Shown here piece after piece: positions 33,940 through 41,825 of a stretch of DNA of 50,093 nucleotides. The translations under genes were made by a program, and so were the position numbers. Within the stretch, counting starts at the first letter, position 1. Every line of letters begins with the position of its first letter. Below the pieces are notes generated by a model. It worked only from the letters and a program-made list of their open reading frames with translations, had not been told where the DNA came from and searched no databases. This DNA is from Anaerolineaceae bacterium (lineage in GTDB: Bacteria; Chloroflexota; Anaerolineae; Anaerolineales; Anaerolineaceae), in NCBI GenBank assembly GCA_016927865.1, contig JAFGLU010000043.1, forward strand, positions 1 through 50,093, in the 5' to 3' direction.

Positions 33940-35012
33940 CAGCTAACCAAGACACCAAGACTCGCGCGGATGAGCTGCGCCATCGCCGGTATGAGCAAAC
34001 CACACCGCGCATGACCGTTCCCGCGGCCCGCCCAGCCCGCACAAACCGGGCGGCTTCTCAGGCCACGGGTGTGCCGGTGGCAATGGCCCGGCCGGTAGTG
34101 GTGCGCAACACAACCTTTGGTACGCCCATCCACCGGCAGGCTGCCACGCCCAACCCGCGCCGTCAGTACTATGTGGCGCTGAGTACGGCAGCCCCTGGCG
34201 CTGAGCTGCGTCTTCCGGCCATGCCGGTCATCCACTGGGGTTGGCGGGCGCTTTCGGGCGCAATGGTGTTTGCCCTGCTCGTTCTGGTTGGCTCGCTGCT
34301 GTGGTCGCCATTCTTCATGGTGGGTACGATCCACATTGAAGGTATCAACCGCCTGGATGCGGGCGAAATTGAGGCTATTGCCGATTTGGAGAATTTATCC
34401 ATCGTAGAAGTGAACGCAAAATTGGTGCGCGATGATTTGACCAAGACCTTCCCGGGCATTGAGAAGGTGGTGGTCAGCGTGGGTTTGCCCAATGCCGTTG
34501 GCATCACCATCACCGAACGCCAGCCTGCCATTGCCTGGCGGTTGGGCGAGGAAACGCTGTGGATTGATGCTGAGGGCGTAATCTTCCCGGCACAGGGCGA
34601 TGCCGGCCCGCTGCTGACCATCCATTCGCAGGACAACCCGCCCCTGGCTGCCCCGGTGGTGACGCCCGAGATGGAGAAGGCTGCTGAGGAGACCGAGATT
34701 GGAAAGGCAGTCCTGGCGGCAGCTTTGGCCAACCCCGATCCAAAGATAATTGATCCAGCGCTGTTGGTGACGGCACAAAAGCTGGTCGCGCTGCTGCCCG
34801 AGGGCACCGCGCTGGCTTATTCCCAATCGGATGGGCTGGGCTGGCAGGATCCCAACGGGATGTTTGTGTACATTGGATCGAGCCTGGAGGACTTCGATGC
34901 GAAGTTCGCCATGTACCAACAAATTGCCACGGAGATGTCAAACCGCGGCCTTCAACCGGCGTTGATCAGTGTTGAATACCTGAACAACCCTTATCTCAAG
35001 ATGGAGCAATAA
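33936..35012 (+). CDS. ftsQ: FtsQ/DivIB-type division protein
   Basis: A 358-aa bitopic protein. A long basic, Ala/Arg/Pro-rich cytoplasmic region (about 100 residues) is followed by one membrane helix at about 107-128. A POTRA domain begins MVGTIHIEGINRLD and a DivIB/FtsQ beta domain contains ITITERQPAIAWR. It helps recruit and regulate the FtsL-FtsI-FtsW complex. The N-terminal tail is longer than in most proteobacterial FtsQ proteins. It lies directly before ftsA, as in other dcw clusters. Confidence 0.88.
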   Translation: MTANQDTKTRADELRHRRYEQTTPRMTVPAARPARTNRAASQATGVPVAMARPVVVRNTTFGTPIHRQAATPNPRRQYYVALSTAAPGAELRLPAMPVIHWGWRALSGAMVFALLVLVGSLLWSPFFMVGTIHIEGINRLDAGEIEAIADLENLSIVEVNAKLVRDDLTKTFPGIEKVVVSVGLPNAVGITITERQPAIAWRLGEETLWIDAEGVIFPAQGDAGPLLTIHSQDNPPLAAPVVTPEMEKAAEETEIGKAVLAAALANPDPKIIDPALLVTAQKLVALLPEGTALAYSQSDGLGWQDPNGMFVYIGSSLEDFDAKFAMYQQIATEMSNRGLQPALISVEYLNNPYLKMEQ

Positions 35013-35014
35013 TT

Positions 35015-36256
35015 ATGGCGGATGAACCGATCGTCGTCGGAATCGATATCGGCACCACCAAGGTTTGCACGCTGGTCGCGCGGGTGGAGGGGGCCAATAA
35101 TCTGCGCATCCTGGGGGTGGGCATTGAGCCTTCTCAAGGGATCCGCAAGGGCAATATCGTCGACCTGCAGGCAGCGTCGCAGGCAATTGGGCGCTCGATA
35201 GAAAAAGCTGAACGCACCTCCGGCATGGAGATTACTTCGGCATTGATTAGCCTGGCCGGGTCGCACGTCTCGTCGGTGAACAGCCGCGGCGTGGTGGGCA
35301 TCTCTGGGCGGGCCATTGACCAGGAAGATGTGTTCCGCGCGCTGGACGCAGCCCAGGCTGTGGCTATTCCGCACAACCGCGAGATCATTCATGTGATCCA
35401 GCGCGGATTTGTGGTGGATGGGCAAGACGGTATCCGCCTGCCGGTGGGCATGCACGGCTACCGCCTGGAGGTGGAGGCACACATCATCACCGCCGGAGCG
35501 GCGACAGTGGAAAACCTGCGCCAGAGCGTGCAGGCTTCGGGTGTGCAGGCTTCTCACTTTGTGCTCAACCCGCTGGCCTCGGCTGAAGTGGTTCTTTCGG
35601 ACACCGAACGCCAGATGGGCGCGGTGGTTTGCGACATCGGCGGCGGCACGACTGATATGGCTATTTACATTGACGGCGATATCTGGCACACGATGGTGCT
35701 GGGAATCGGCGGCAACCATATCACCTCCGATATCGCTCACGGCTTGCGGCTGTCCATCTCGCAGGCCGAGGAAGTCAAGAAGCAGTACGGTCATGCGCTG
35801 CAAGAGGAAATTGACGAGCGTGACAGCTTCTCGACCCGCATTTTTGGTGAAGAAAACCCGGTGGAAATCCGGCGCAAAGACCTTTCGATGATCATTGAAG
35901 CGCGGGTGGAAGAGATCTTCGACCTGGTGCTGCAAGAGATCAAGCGCTCGGGTTATGACGGGCTGCTGCCAGCCGGCGTGGTTTTGACCGGCGGTGCCAG
36001 CCAGTTGCCGGGGCTGCGCACGCTGGCCAGCCAGGTGCTGGGGCTGCCGGTGCGCGTTGCCAAGCCAGAAAACCTGCTTGGTCTGGCCGATCAGCTATAT
36101 TCTCCGGCTTATTCAACCAGCGTTGGCCTATTGTATTGGGCCATGATGATGAGCGAAGCCGCTCCCGCAGCCGGCGGGGGAAGGCGCTCGCACCGCAAAG
36201 GAGGAAATCCAACCCTTGATACGATCAAGAATTGGCTCAAACGTTTGTTACCGTAG
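35015..36256 (+). CDS. ftsA: Cell division protein FtsA
   Basis: A 413-aa actin-like ATPase. The phosphate-1 motif is VVGIDIGTTKVCTLVA and the second phosphate motif is VCDIGGGTTDMAIY. The adenosine site is VLTGGASQLPGL. The C-terminal NPTLDTIKNWLKRLLP forms the amphipathic membrane-targeting helix. It tethers FtsZ to the membrane. The start lies two bases after the ftsQ stop. Confidence 0.95.
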   Translation: MADEPIVVGIDIGTTKVCTLVARVEGANNLRILGVGIEPSQGIRKGNIVDLQAASQAIGRSIEKAERTSGMEITSALISLAGSHVSSVNSRGVVGISGRAIDQEDVFRALDAAQAVAIPHNREIIHVIQRGFVVDGQDGIRLPVGMHGYRLEVEAHIITAGAATVENLRQSVQASGVQASHFVLNPLASAEVVLSDTERQMGAVVCDIGGGTTDMAIYIDGDIWHTMVLGIGGNHITSDIAHGLRLSISQAEEVKKQYGHALQEEIDERDSFSTRIFGEENPVEIRRKDLSMIIEARVEEIFDLVLQEIKRSGYDGLLPAGVVLTGGASQLPGLRTLASQVLGLPVRVAKPENLLGLADQLYSPAYSTSVGLLYWAMMMSEAAPAAGGGRRSHRKGGNPTLDTIKNWLKRLLP

Positions 36257-36273
36257 TTGTGTTGTCGTGACTT

Positions 36274-36300
36274 CCCCGACCGGACAGGGAACGGTTGGGG
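36274..36300 (+). promoter_or_regulatory. Hairpin in the ftsA-ftsZ gap
   Basis: A 9-bp stem (CCCCGACCG, two G-T pairs) with a 9-base loop lies in the 94-base spacer. No T-run follows. It may be an mRNA processing or stability site giving ftsZ a separate expression level. Confidence 0.4.
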
Positions 36301-36350
36301 ACGCCACGCCGAGTGAGAAGATCCTATTCATTATGCTTTGGAGGTAAACC

Positions 36351-37505
36351 ATGGACATGTCCCAACCCGTATCTGAGTCGTTCGCCCGCATTAAAGTCAT
36401 CGGCGTCGGCGGCGGCGGCTGCAATGCCGTCAACCGCATGATCGATGAAGGCCTGCAGGGCATCGAGTTTATCACCGTCAATACTGATGGGCAGGCCCTG
36501 CTGCTCTCGCGCGCCGATACCCGCGTGCGCATTGGCGAGAAAGTGACCCGCGGCCTGGGTGCCGGCGGCAACCCCGAGATGGGGCGCAAGGCTGCTGAGG
36601 AATCGGCCACGGAACTGTACGAAGTGCTGAAAGGCAGCGACATGGTCTTCGTGACCGCCGGTATGGGCGGCGGCACGGGCACTGGCGCGGCCTCGATTGT
36701 GGCCCAGATTGCGAAGGAAGTTGGCGCGCTGACCATTGGTGTAGTGACCCGCCCATTCACCTTCGAAGGTTCTCGCCGGGCTCAATCGGCCGAGGCAGGT
36801 ATTGACAAGCTCAAAGAGCATGCTGACACGCTCATCGTCATCCCCAATGACCGCCTGTTGCAGATGGTGGACAAGCGCGCCAGCCTGCAGGAATCCTTCC
36901 GCCTGGCCGACGACGTGCTGCGCCAGGGCATTCAGGGCATCTCTGAACTGATCACCGTGCCCGGCCTGATCAACCTGGACTTCGCCGACGTTCGCGCGAT
37001 TATGAGCGAGGGCGGGGCGGCTTTGATGGCCGTGGGCAAGGCTTCGGGCGAAGATCGCGCCCGCATTGCCGCCGAAGCGGCCATCTCCAGCCAGTTGCTG
37101 GACATCACCATCGACGGCGCGCGCGGCATCCTGTTCAACGTGACCGGCGGCACCAGCCTGACCCTCTTCGAGGTCAACCAGGCGGCTGCCATCATCAAGG
37201 AAACCGCTCACCCCGACGTGAACCTCATCTTCGGCGCCGTTGTGGATCCGAAGGTTGGCGACGAAATCCGCATCACGGTGATCGCCACGGGTTTTGACCG
37301 GGCCGGGGGCGTCCGGCCGGTAGAGCGGCCCCTACGCCTGGAAGACAGCCAGACTTCGAGCCGCGCCCGGAGCGGGTCTGTCCAGAACACCCCGGTGGAA
37401 CGGCCGGTTTCGACCTCAGCCAGTTCAGCCCAGGCTGAATTCCAGCGGGTGATTAATACGGACGATTACGACATTCCTGCCTTCTTGCGCAATCGCAAGA
37501 AATAA
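36351..37505 (+). CDS. ftsZ: Cell division GTPase FtsZ
   Basis: A 384-aa tubulin-like GTPase. It has [14 protein letters not shown], the tubulin signature [13 protein letters not shown] and the T7-loop region [12 protein letters not shown] proline/serine-rich linker ends in the C-terminal peptide [11 protein letters not shown] that binds FtsA. It forms the Z-ring. GGAGG stands 7 bases before the ATG. It is the last gene of the cluster and is followed by two hairpin terminators. Confidence 0.97.
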   Translation: MDMSQPVSESFARIKVIGVGGGGCNAVNRMIDEGLQGIEFITVNTDGQALLLSRADTRVRIGEKVTRGLGAGGNPEMGRKAAEESATELYEVLKGSDMVFVTAGMGGGTGTGAASIVAQIAKEVGALTIGVVTRPFTFEGSRRAQSAEAGIDKLKEHADTLIVIPNDRLLQMVDKRASLQESFRLADDVLRQGIQGISELITVPGLINLDFADVRAIMSEGGAALMAVGKASGEDRARIAAEAAISSQLLDITIDGARGILFNVTGGTSLTLFEVNQAAAIIKETAHPDVNLIFGAVVDPKVGDEIRITVIATGFDRAGGVRPVERPLRLEDSQTSSRARSGSVQNTPVERPVSTSASSAQAEFQRVINTDDYDIPAFLRNRKK

Positions 37506-37538
37506 GCGCAATGTTCTACGGAGATTGTCCCCCGTAAG

Positions 37539-37566
37539 CCGGGGCGGGTAAGGGGACCCGCCTCGG
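37539..37566. repeat. GC-rich hairpin after ftsZ
   Basis: An 11-bp stem (CCGGGGCGGGT with one G-T pair) and 6-base loop 34 bases past the ftsZ stop, without a T-run. Confidence 0.45.
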
Positions 37567-37666
37567 GGTGGGGCAGTCGCTAGAAATTAACGGTAGACTG
37601 TCTGTCGTCCTGGTTTGCCATACATACGGGGGCCTGAGCAGGAATTCCCTGCCTGCCGGGCTGTTT

Positions 37667-37716
37667 CCGGGCCTTGCCGCGCATACCCATCCGGCGGCGA
37701 GGCCCGGTATTTAATT
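37667..37716 (+). terminator. First terminator after ftsZ
   Basis: A 14-bp stem (CCGGGCCTTGCCGC with its partner, one G-T pair) and a 13-base loop are followed by TATTTAATT. It probably ends most dcw transcripts. Confidence 0.65.
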
Positions 37717-37717
37717 A

Positions 37718-37759
37718 AAAACAGGCTGTGCCACCCGTATGGGTGGCACAGCCTGTTTT
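37718..37759. terminator. Bidirectional terminator between ftsZ and the DUF711 gene
   Basis: A perfect 19-bp palindrome (arm begins AAAACAGGCTGTGCC) with a GTAT loop. A-rich and T-rich ends on both sides let it terminate the dcw operon on the plus strand and the DUF711 operon on the minus strand. Confidence 0.85.
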
Positions 37760-37771
37760 GGGACGATCGTT

Positions 37772-38992
37772 TTACGAGCCGCGTGGTTTAATGGAAAGGG
37801 TTTCGTCGCCGGTTAGCCCTCTTTGCAAAGGCGCAGCATCCAGGGCCAGGACGCGGCTGTTGGCGAAGAACTCAAAGTCGAAGCCGGTCGCGTCGCTGGC
37901 GGCTTTGCCGGGGATAGGCATGAGTCGGGCCACCAGTGGCTTATTCAGGCGCAGCGCCAGCGCGCCCATATCCAGCAGAACGCCAGTGATCTGTTCTTCG
38001 GTGGCGTCGCCGGGGAGGGGCACGGTGTCTAACCCGCAGCCGCACACGGCCGAGTACAGCAGCAGGTCCTTGAGCGTCAGTGTGCCCTCGGCGGCGCGTT
38101 TGGCCAGGCGGGAATCTTCCAGCACAGGCAGCATGAGGCCGTTGAAGCCCACCTTCAGCCAGCGGCCCCGGTCCAGGCTGTCGGCTACGAAGGCTGCGGC
38201 AGCCAGCGAGCCGCTCAACCCCAGCGCGGTGGGGCCGAGCTGCTCGATTGCGGCTCCCAGCGAGCACCAATCTTGCGGATAGGGCGCGGGGGAGAAGTCG
38301 ATGCCGTAAAAGTCGAGGTTGTACTGCTGGGCCAGGTGTACGGCGCGAGCGGTGAGGGCGGAGGCTTGATCTTCCAGGACGGTGACCAGTCTTTGGCGGG
38401 ACTCTGCAAGGTTGGGTGCCTTGCGGAAAGCGTCCAGCACCAGGTCGGCGCATTCCACCGCCAGGGCGAAGCCGGGGCGCTCACCGGCGTGGAAGGAGCC
38501 GGGGAAGAAGGGCCCGTGGGCGTTGAGGTTGGCCAGGGCGGCAAAGCGCAGGTTGGCAAAGCCTTCCGGCTCCAGGCCCACCGCCTGGGTGATGATGCGG
38601 GCGCAGGCGCGCGCGGCAGGCAGTGAGAGGCCCTCGGCGGGGGTGGCGATCATGCCGGTGAGGAAGACGTTCTTTGTGGCTTCCAGGATAGGCACAACCA
38701 GGTCAAAGCTGGCAGGATAGGCGGGCAAGGCTGGGCCGAGCGAAAGATAGGTGAAGCCGCGTTCGGCGGCGTCGGCTTCCAGGGTTTGGGCCAAGTGCAC
38801 GGCGGCGGATAGGTCCTCGGTTTGGTAGAGCAGGGGAAAGGGGACGGTGGCCAGGCGGGTGGTTTGTACCTCGATTCCGGCGGAGCCGTATAGGGTGACA
38901 GCGTCGCGGGCCAATGCAGACAGGGTATCGAGGTGGCGGTAGGCTTGCGAAGAGCGCGGGTCGAAGAAGCAGGTGACTGAGCGAACTTTCAT
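37772..38992 (-). CDS. DUF711 (UPF0210-like) family protein
   Basis: A 406-aa cytoplasmic protein resembling the DUF711/UPF0210 family: N-terminal VRSVTCFFD, middle FYGIDFSPAPYPQDWCSLGAAIEQLG, and YSAVCGCGLDTVPLPGD with two nearby cysteines. The family function is not established. It overlaps the methyltransferase gene by ATGA, with AGAGGAG twelve bases before its start, and shares a terminator with ftsZ. Confidence 0.8.
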   Translation of the reverse strand: MKVRSVTCFFDPRSSQAYRHLDTLSALARDAVTLYGSAGIEVQTTRLATVPFPLLYQTEDLSAAVHLAQTLEADAAERGFTYLSLGPALPAYPASFDLVVPILEATKNVFLTGMIATPAEGLSLPAARACARIITQAVGLEPEGFANLRFAALANLNAHGPFFPGSFHAGERPGFALAVECADLVLDAFRKAPNLAESRQRLVTVLEDQASALTARAVHLAQQYNLDFYGIDFSPAPYPQDWCSLGAAIEQLGPTALGLSGSLAAAAFVADSLDRGRWLKVGFNGLMLPVLEDSRLAKRAAEGTLTLKDLLLYSAVCGCGLDTVPLPGDATEEQITGVLLDMGALALRLNKPLVARLMPIPGKAASDATGFDFEFFANSRVLALDAAPLQRGLTGDETLSIKPRGS

Positions 38993-39771
38993 GATGACTG
39001 GGTACTCCTCTGACGGACAACTTCAAATAACAGGATGGCGGCGGCTACGGCGGCGTTGAGCGATTCGCTGCGGCCGGGCATGGGAATGGTAATGTTGCCG
39101 GAGGCCAGGGAGCGAGCCTGGGGGCCGGCGCCATCGGCTTCACCGCCGATGATGAGCGTGACCGGGCGGCGCAGGTCGGCCTGCCAGCAGGGGGTGCCTT
39201 CGGCGGCTTCGGCCAGCCAGACCTGGGTGGCAGGGCGGCACAGGGTATCGATGGCAGGCCAATCCATTTTTTGCATGGGCAGGCGGAAATGGGCTCCCAT
39301 CCCCGAGCGAAGGGCCTTGGGGTTGAAGGGGTCGGTGGTGCCTGGGCCGAGCAGGATGCCCTGTACGCCCGCGGCGGCGGCTGTGCGCAGAAGCGTGCCC
39401 AGGTTGCCAGGGTCGCGCAATGCATCGGTGGCGACGAGGAAATTGGGTTTCTCGGGGAAGGGCAGAACCCGGCGGACAAACACGCCCAGAAGGCCCTGGG
39501 GTGATTCGGTATCAGCAAGGCCTTTCATAAGGTGCGTGGTGACCCCTTCGGCCTCCACGTTCTGTCGACGGGCGTTTTCCACCAGGCTTTGGCCGCGGGC
39601 CGAGAGTTCATCGGTGTACAGCAAAAAGCGTGCTTGCCAGCCGCCCGCCAGGGCCTCTTCCACCAGCCGGACGCCTTCTACAACAAATTCGCCAAAATGG
39701 TCGCGGTCCTTGCGCTGGGTGAGCAGTGCGCGGACGTGCTGAAGGCGGGAGTTTTGGGCAGAGGTGATCAT
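38989..39771 (-). CDS. SpoU/TrmH-family RNA 2'-O-methyltransferase
   Basis: A 260-aa enzyme. An N-terminal substrate-binding domain (SAQNSRLQHVRALL; FVVEGVRLVEEAL) precedes the SPOUT domain with motif 1 ALRDPGNLGTLLRTAAA, motif 2 LIIGGEADGAG and motif 3 IPMPGRSESLNAAVAAAILLFE, forming the trefoil-knot SAM site. It methylates ribose in rRNA or tRNA; the exact nucleotide is unknown. TATAAT lies six bases before the ATG and no ribosome site is seen, so the mRNA may be leaderless. Confidence 0.9.
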   Translation of the reverse strand: MITSAQNSRLQHVRALLTQRKDRDHFGEFVVEGVRLVEEALAGGWQARFLLYTDELSARGQSLVENARRQNVEAEGVTTHLMKGLADTESPQGLLGVFVRRVLPFPEKPNFLVATDALRDPGNLGTLLRTAAAAGVQGILLGPGTTDPFNPKALRSGMGAHFRLPMQKMDWPAIDTLCRPATQVWLAEAAEGTPCWQADLRRPVTLIIGGEADGAGPQARSLASGNITIPMPGRSESLNAAVAAAILLFEVVRQRSTQSS

Positions 39772-39777
39772 AAGCCT

Positions 39778-39783
39778 ATTATA
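39778..39783 (-). promoter_or_regulatory. -10 box of a probable leaderless promoter
   Basis: On the minus strand TATAAT is followed by AGGCTT and then the ATG of the RNA methyltransferase, the same 6-base spacing as at 3859-3864 and 47844-47849. No convincing -35 box is visible. Confidence 0.5.
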
Positions 39784-39791
39784 AAGTAACT

Positions 39792-40044
39792 GCGCAACGG
39801 GAGCGGAAAGTTCCCGAATTTGAGATAGTCACGAGTGCTTTGCACTCGGGCAGCACCACAGTTTACCGTGGAGACTGAATCGCGCCCTTCGGGCGCCTAA
39901 GAAAAAATGCATCAGGGAGATTTTGTCGCACTTCGTGCGACAAAATCTCCCTGTTTGTGTTTTTCAGGCGGGCAAAGCCCGCCATTTACAACCGGCCACG
40001 GTTTGGTGTAGTACTACTTGCACTCGTGACTATCTTAAATTCGG
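39792..40044 (+). repeat. Compound core-plus-hairpin element (copy C)
   Basis: The 24-base core (39792-39815, 18 of 24 identical to copy A) leads into 25-base outer arms at 39814-39838 and 40020-40044 that pair with one mismatch. Nested inside are a 19-bp perfect hairpin with a TTC loop (39913-39953; GAA on the other strand), a GC-rich hairpin at 39881-39896 and GGCGGGC-AAA-GCCCGCC at 39967-39983. It fills most of the 351-base gap 39772-40122 and encodes no protein. Confidence 0.75.
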
Positions 40045-40056
40045 ATGTTGAAAAAA

Positions 40057-40092
40057 TTAGCCCCTGAGGGTTTTTGAAACCTCAGGGGCTAA
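40057..40092 (-). terminator. Terminator of the infC-rpmI-rplT operon
   Basis: An inverted repeat of about 16 bp (arm TTAGCCCCTGAGG, one bulged base) lies 31 bases after the rplT stop. On the minus strand it is followed by an AATTTTTTC run, consistent with rho-independent termination. Confidence 0.75.
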
Positions 40093-40122
40093 CGAGTGAC
40101 CGAAGTTATCGCTGCCTGGTTA

Positions 40123-40473
40123 TCAGGCGGCTTTGGCTTTCTCAACCACAGCGGTGAAGGCCTGGGGGTCGCGGATGGCGAGGTTGGATAAAACCTTGCG
40201 ATTCAGCGTGATCCCAGCGACTTTCATGCCGTGAACGAGGCGGCTGTAGGTAAGTCCGTTCAAGCGGGCCGCGGCATTGATGCGGGCGATCCACAGTTTG
40301 CGCAGGTCGCGCTTGCGTGCGCGGCGGTCGCGGAACGAATACCACAGGCTCTTGAGCATTGCTTCGTTGGCGCGCTTGAACAAGCGGTGCCGGCTGCCAA
40401 AGTAGCCTTGATTCATCTTCAAAACTTTTTTGTGACGCAGGTGGCCTTTGGGGCCTCCTTTTACACGAGCCAT
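40123..40473 (-). CDS. rplT: 50S ribosomal protein L20
   Basis: A 116-aa basic protein of normal L20 length: [20 protein letters not shown] at the N-terminus, then [32 protein letters not shown] and a C-terminal [16 protein letters not shown]. It binds 23S rRNA early in 50S assembly. AAAGGAG lies six bases before the ATG. It is the third gene of infC-rpmI-rplT. In other bacteria L20 represses this operon; no matching leader could be confirmed here. Confidence 0.96.
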   Translation of the reverse strand: MARVKGGPKGHLRHKKVLKMNQGYFGSRHRLFKRANEAMLKSLWYSFRDRRARKRDLRKLWIARINAAARLNGLTYSRLVHGMKVAGITLNRKVLSNLAIRDPQAFTAVVEKAKAA

Positions 40474-40570
40474 ACATTACTCCTTTGCGCACCCCTGGGC
40501 GTCGGTGTCTCCACCTGTTGCAAACACCCAACGGCCGCACTAATAAAACGGATAACGGTAGCGGGTCTGC

Positions 40571-40801
40571 CTAGCTCTTGAGGTAAGGGGCCAGACGTTT
40601 GACGCGCTTGATGATGCCCTCGCCAAGGACGGGAACCATCTCAGCAAACAGGGCCTTGGTGCGCTCGGCGGTGCGGCGGCGCAAGTGGCTCTTGCCGCCC
40701 TTCGTGCGTACCAGCGTGCCCGACCCGGTCAGGCGGAACCGTTTGGAGGTTGCCTTGTGGGTCTTCATCTTGAATTTGCCTTCTCTAGCTTTGCGTGGCA
40801 C
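40571..40801 (-). CDS. rpmI: 50S ribosomal protein L35
   Basis: The recognisable L35 sequence is MKTHKATSKRFRLTGSG and onward, 66 aa from the ATG at 40768. I place the start at GTG 40801 because TAGGAG stands seven bases before it. This gives a 76-aa protein with a short basic extension (VPRKAREGKFK). The internal ATG has only a weak GAGAAGG at about 10 bases. The protein lies between infC and rplT, the usual order, and is part of the large ribosomal subunit. Confidence 0.88.
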   Translation of the reverse strand: MPRKAREGKFKMKTHKATSKRFRLTGSGTLVRTKGGKSHLRRRTAERTKALFAEMVPVLGEGIIKRVKRLAPYLKS

Positions 40802-40919
40802 AGCGAAACTCCTATAAACCACAAAAATTTTAGCGGTCAACTCGCGCGATCGCTGATTATACAACAGATTCGGCTTTTTGCCGAGTCCTTGTTGTGGTCA
40901 TTTTTTTTAAACGCAGAGA

Positions 40920-41504
40920 TTAGTTCTCTACTTCTTCTTCTTTTTCTTCGGCAGGTTTGGCCTGGGGCTGAGCTTCGCCTTTCCGCTTGCCAGGTTTGGC
41001 GGGGGTCAGCAGCATACTCATCATGCGGCCTTCCAGGGCGGGGGCCTGCTCAATGGTCGACAGGTCGGATAGTTCCTGCGCGATATCTCGTAAATCTTCC
41101 AGAGCCAGTTCCGGGTAGGATACCTCGCGACCGCGGAATCGTACGGTCACCTTGACTTTGTTGCCTTCCAGCAACCAGCGGCGGGCATCGCGCGTCTTGA
41201 AGGAGCGGTGATGCTCGTTGGTCTTGGGGCGCAGGCGGATCTCTTTAATTTCGATGTGAGTTTGGGCTCTTTTGGCTTCGCGTTCTTTCTTGGCGCGTTC
41301 ATAGAGGAACTTGCCAAAATCCATAACGCGACAAACAGGCGGATTTGCGCCAGGGGCGACCTCGACCAGATCCAATTCTGCATCTCGGGCGATGCGCATG
41401 GCTTCGTATGTGGACACCACGCCTACATTTTCGCCCGTGGGGCCGATCAAGCGGACTTCCGGCACCCGGATCATATCATTGACTCGAAATTGTGTCGTAC
41501 TGAT
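40920..41504 (-). CDS. infC: Translation initiation factor IF-3, AUC start
   Basis: A 194-aa IF-3 if started at the ATC codon at 41504. That gives ISTTQFRVNDMIRVPEVRLIG, the full family N-terminus, with GAGGAG nine bases upstream. The nearest ATG (41474) would remove the conserved QFRVND segment and has no ribosome site. Further motifs are CRVMDFGKFLYE and IKEIRLRPK. The C-terminal tail is rich in Glu and Lys. Escherichia coli infC starts with AUU and is autoregulated through start-codon discrimination; a similar control is inferred here. Confidence 0.92.
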   Translation of the reverse strand: MSTTQFRVNDMIRVPEVRLIGPTGENVGVVSTYEAMRIARDAELDLVEVAPGANPPVCRVMDFGKFLYERAKKEREAKRAQTHIEIKEIRLRPKTNEHHRSFKTRDARRWLLEGNKVKVTVRFRGREVSYPELALEDLRDIAQELSDLSTIEQAPALEGRMMSMLLTPAKPGKRKGEAQPQAKPAEEKEEEVEN

Positions 41505-41569
41505 AGTTCTTCTCTCCTCGTAACAAATAGAAACAATGCCCGTCGGATTAAAACGGGATTAATGGCTAA

Positions 41570-41599
41570 ATGATACCATATATCAGCAAGAATCGTCAA
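41570..41599 (-). promoter_or_regulatory. Promoter of the infC-rpmI-rplT operon
   Basis: On the minus strand TTGACG (41594-41599) and TATCAT (41570-41575) with an 18-base spacer. The leader of about 60 bases contains a small hairpin (CCCGT arms, 41540-41557). Confidence 0.55.
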
Positions 41600-41676
41600 C
41601 TTTTGGCCGATAGTTCTCTGGGAGTTGCTGCGCTTAGGGTGCGCTAAGAGTGTGCTTTCCATGCATTTTCTTGTAG

Positions 41677-41728
41677 CGGCGAGGCGAGATGCGACTCATG
41701 GGTGTGTGCTGACCACTTAGCCTCGCCG
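41677..41728. repeat. Inverted repeat CGGCGAGGC between the EamA gene and infC
   Basis: Nine-base arms (41677-41685 and 41720-41728) enclose 34 bases in the 321-base gap 41505-41825. It lies about 100 bases after the EamA stop. The rest of the gap holds the infC promoter and no supported gene. Confidence 0.45.
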
Positions 41729-41825
41729 TTTGCGGTACCAAATAAAGGGTGTCGGCTTTCGCTGGAGGTGTATAGATATGGAGGGGTGCGGGAAGCCGCT
41801 CAAGCCGACCTACGGGCTTGGGCCA

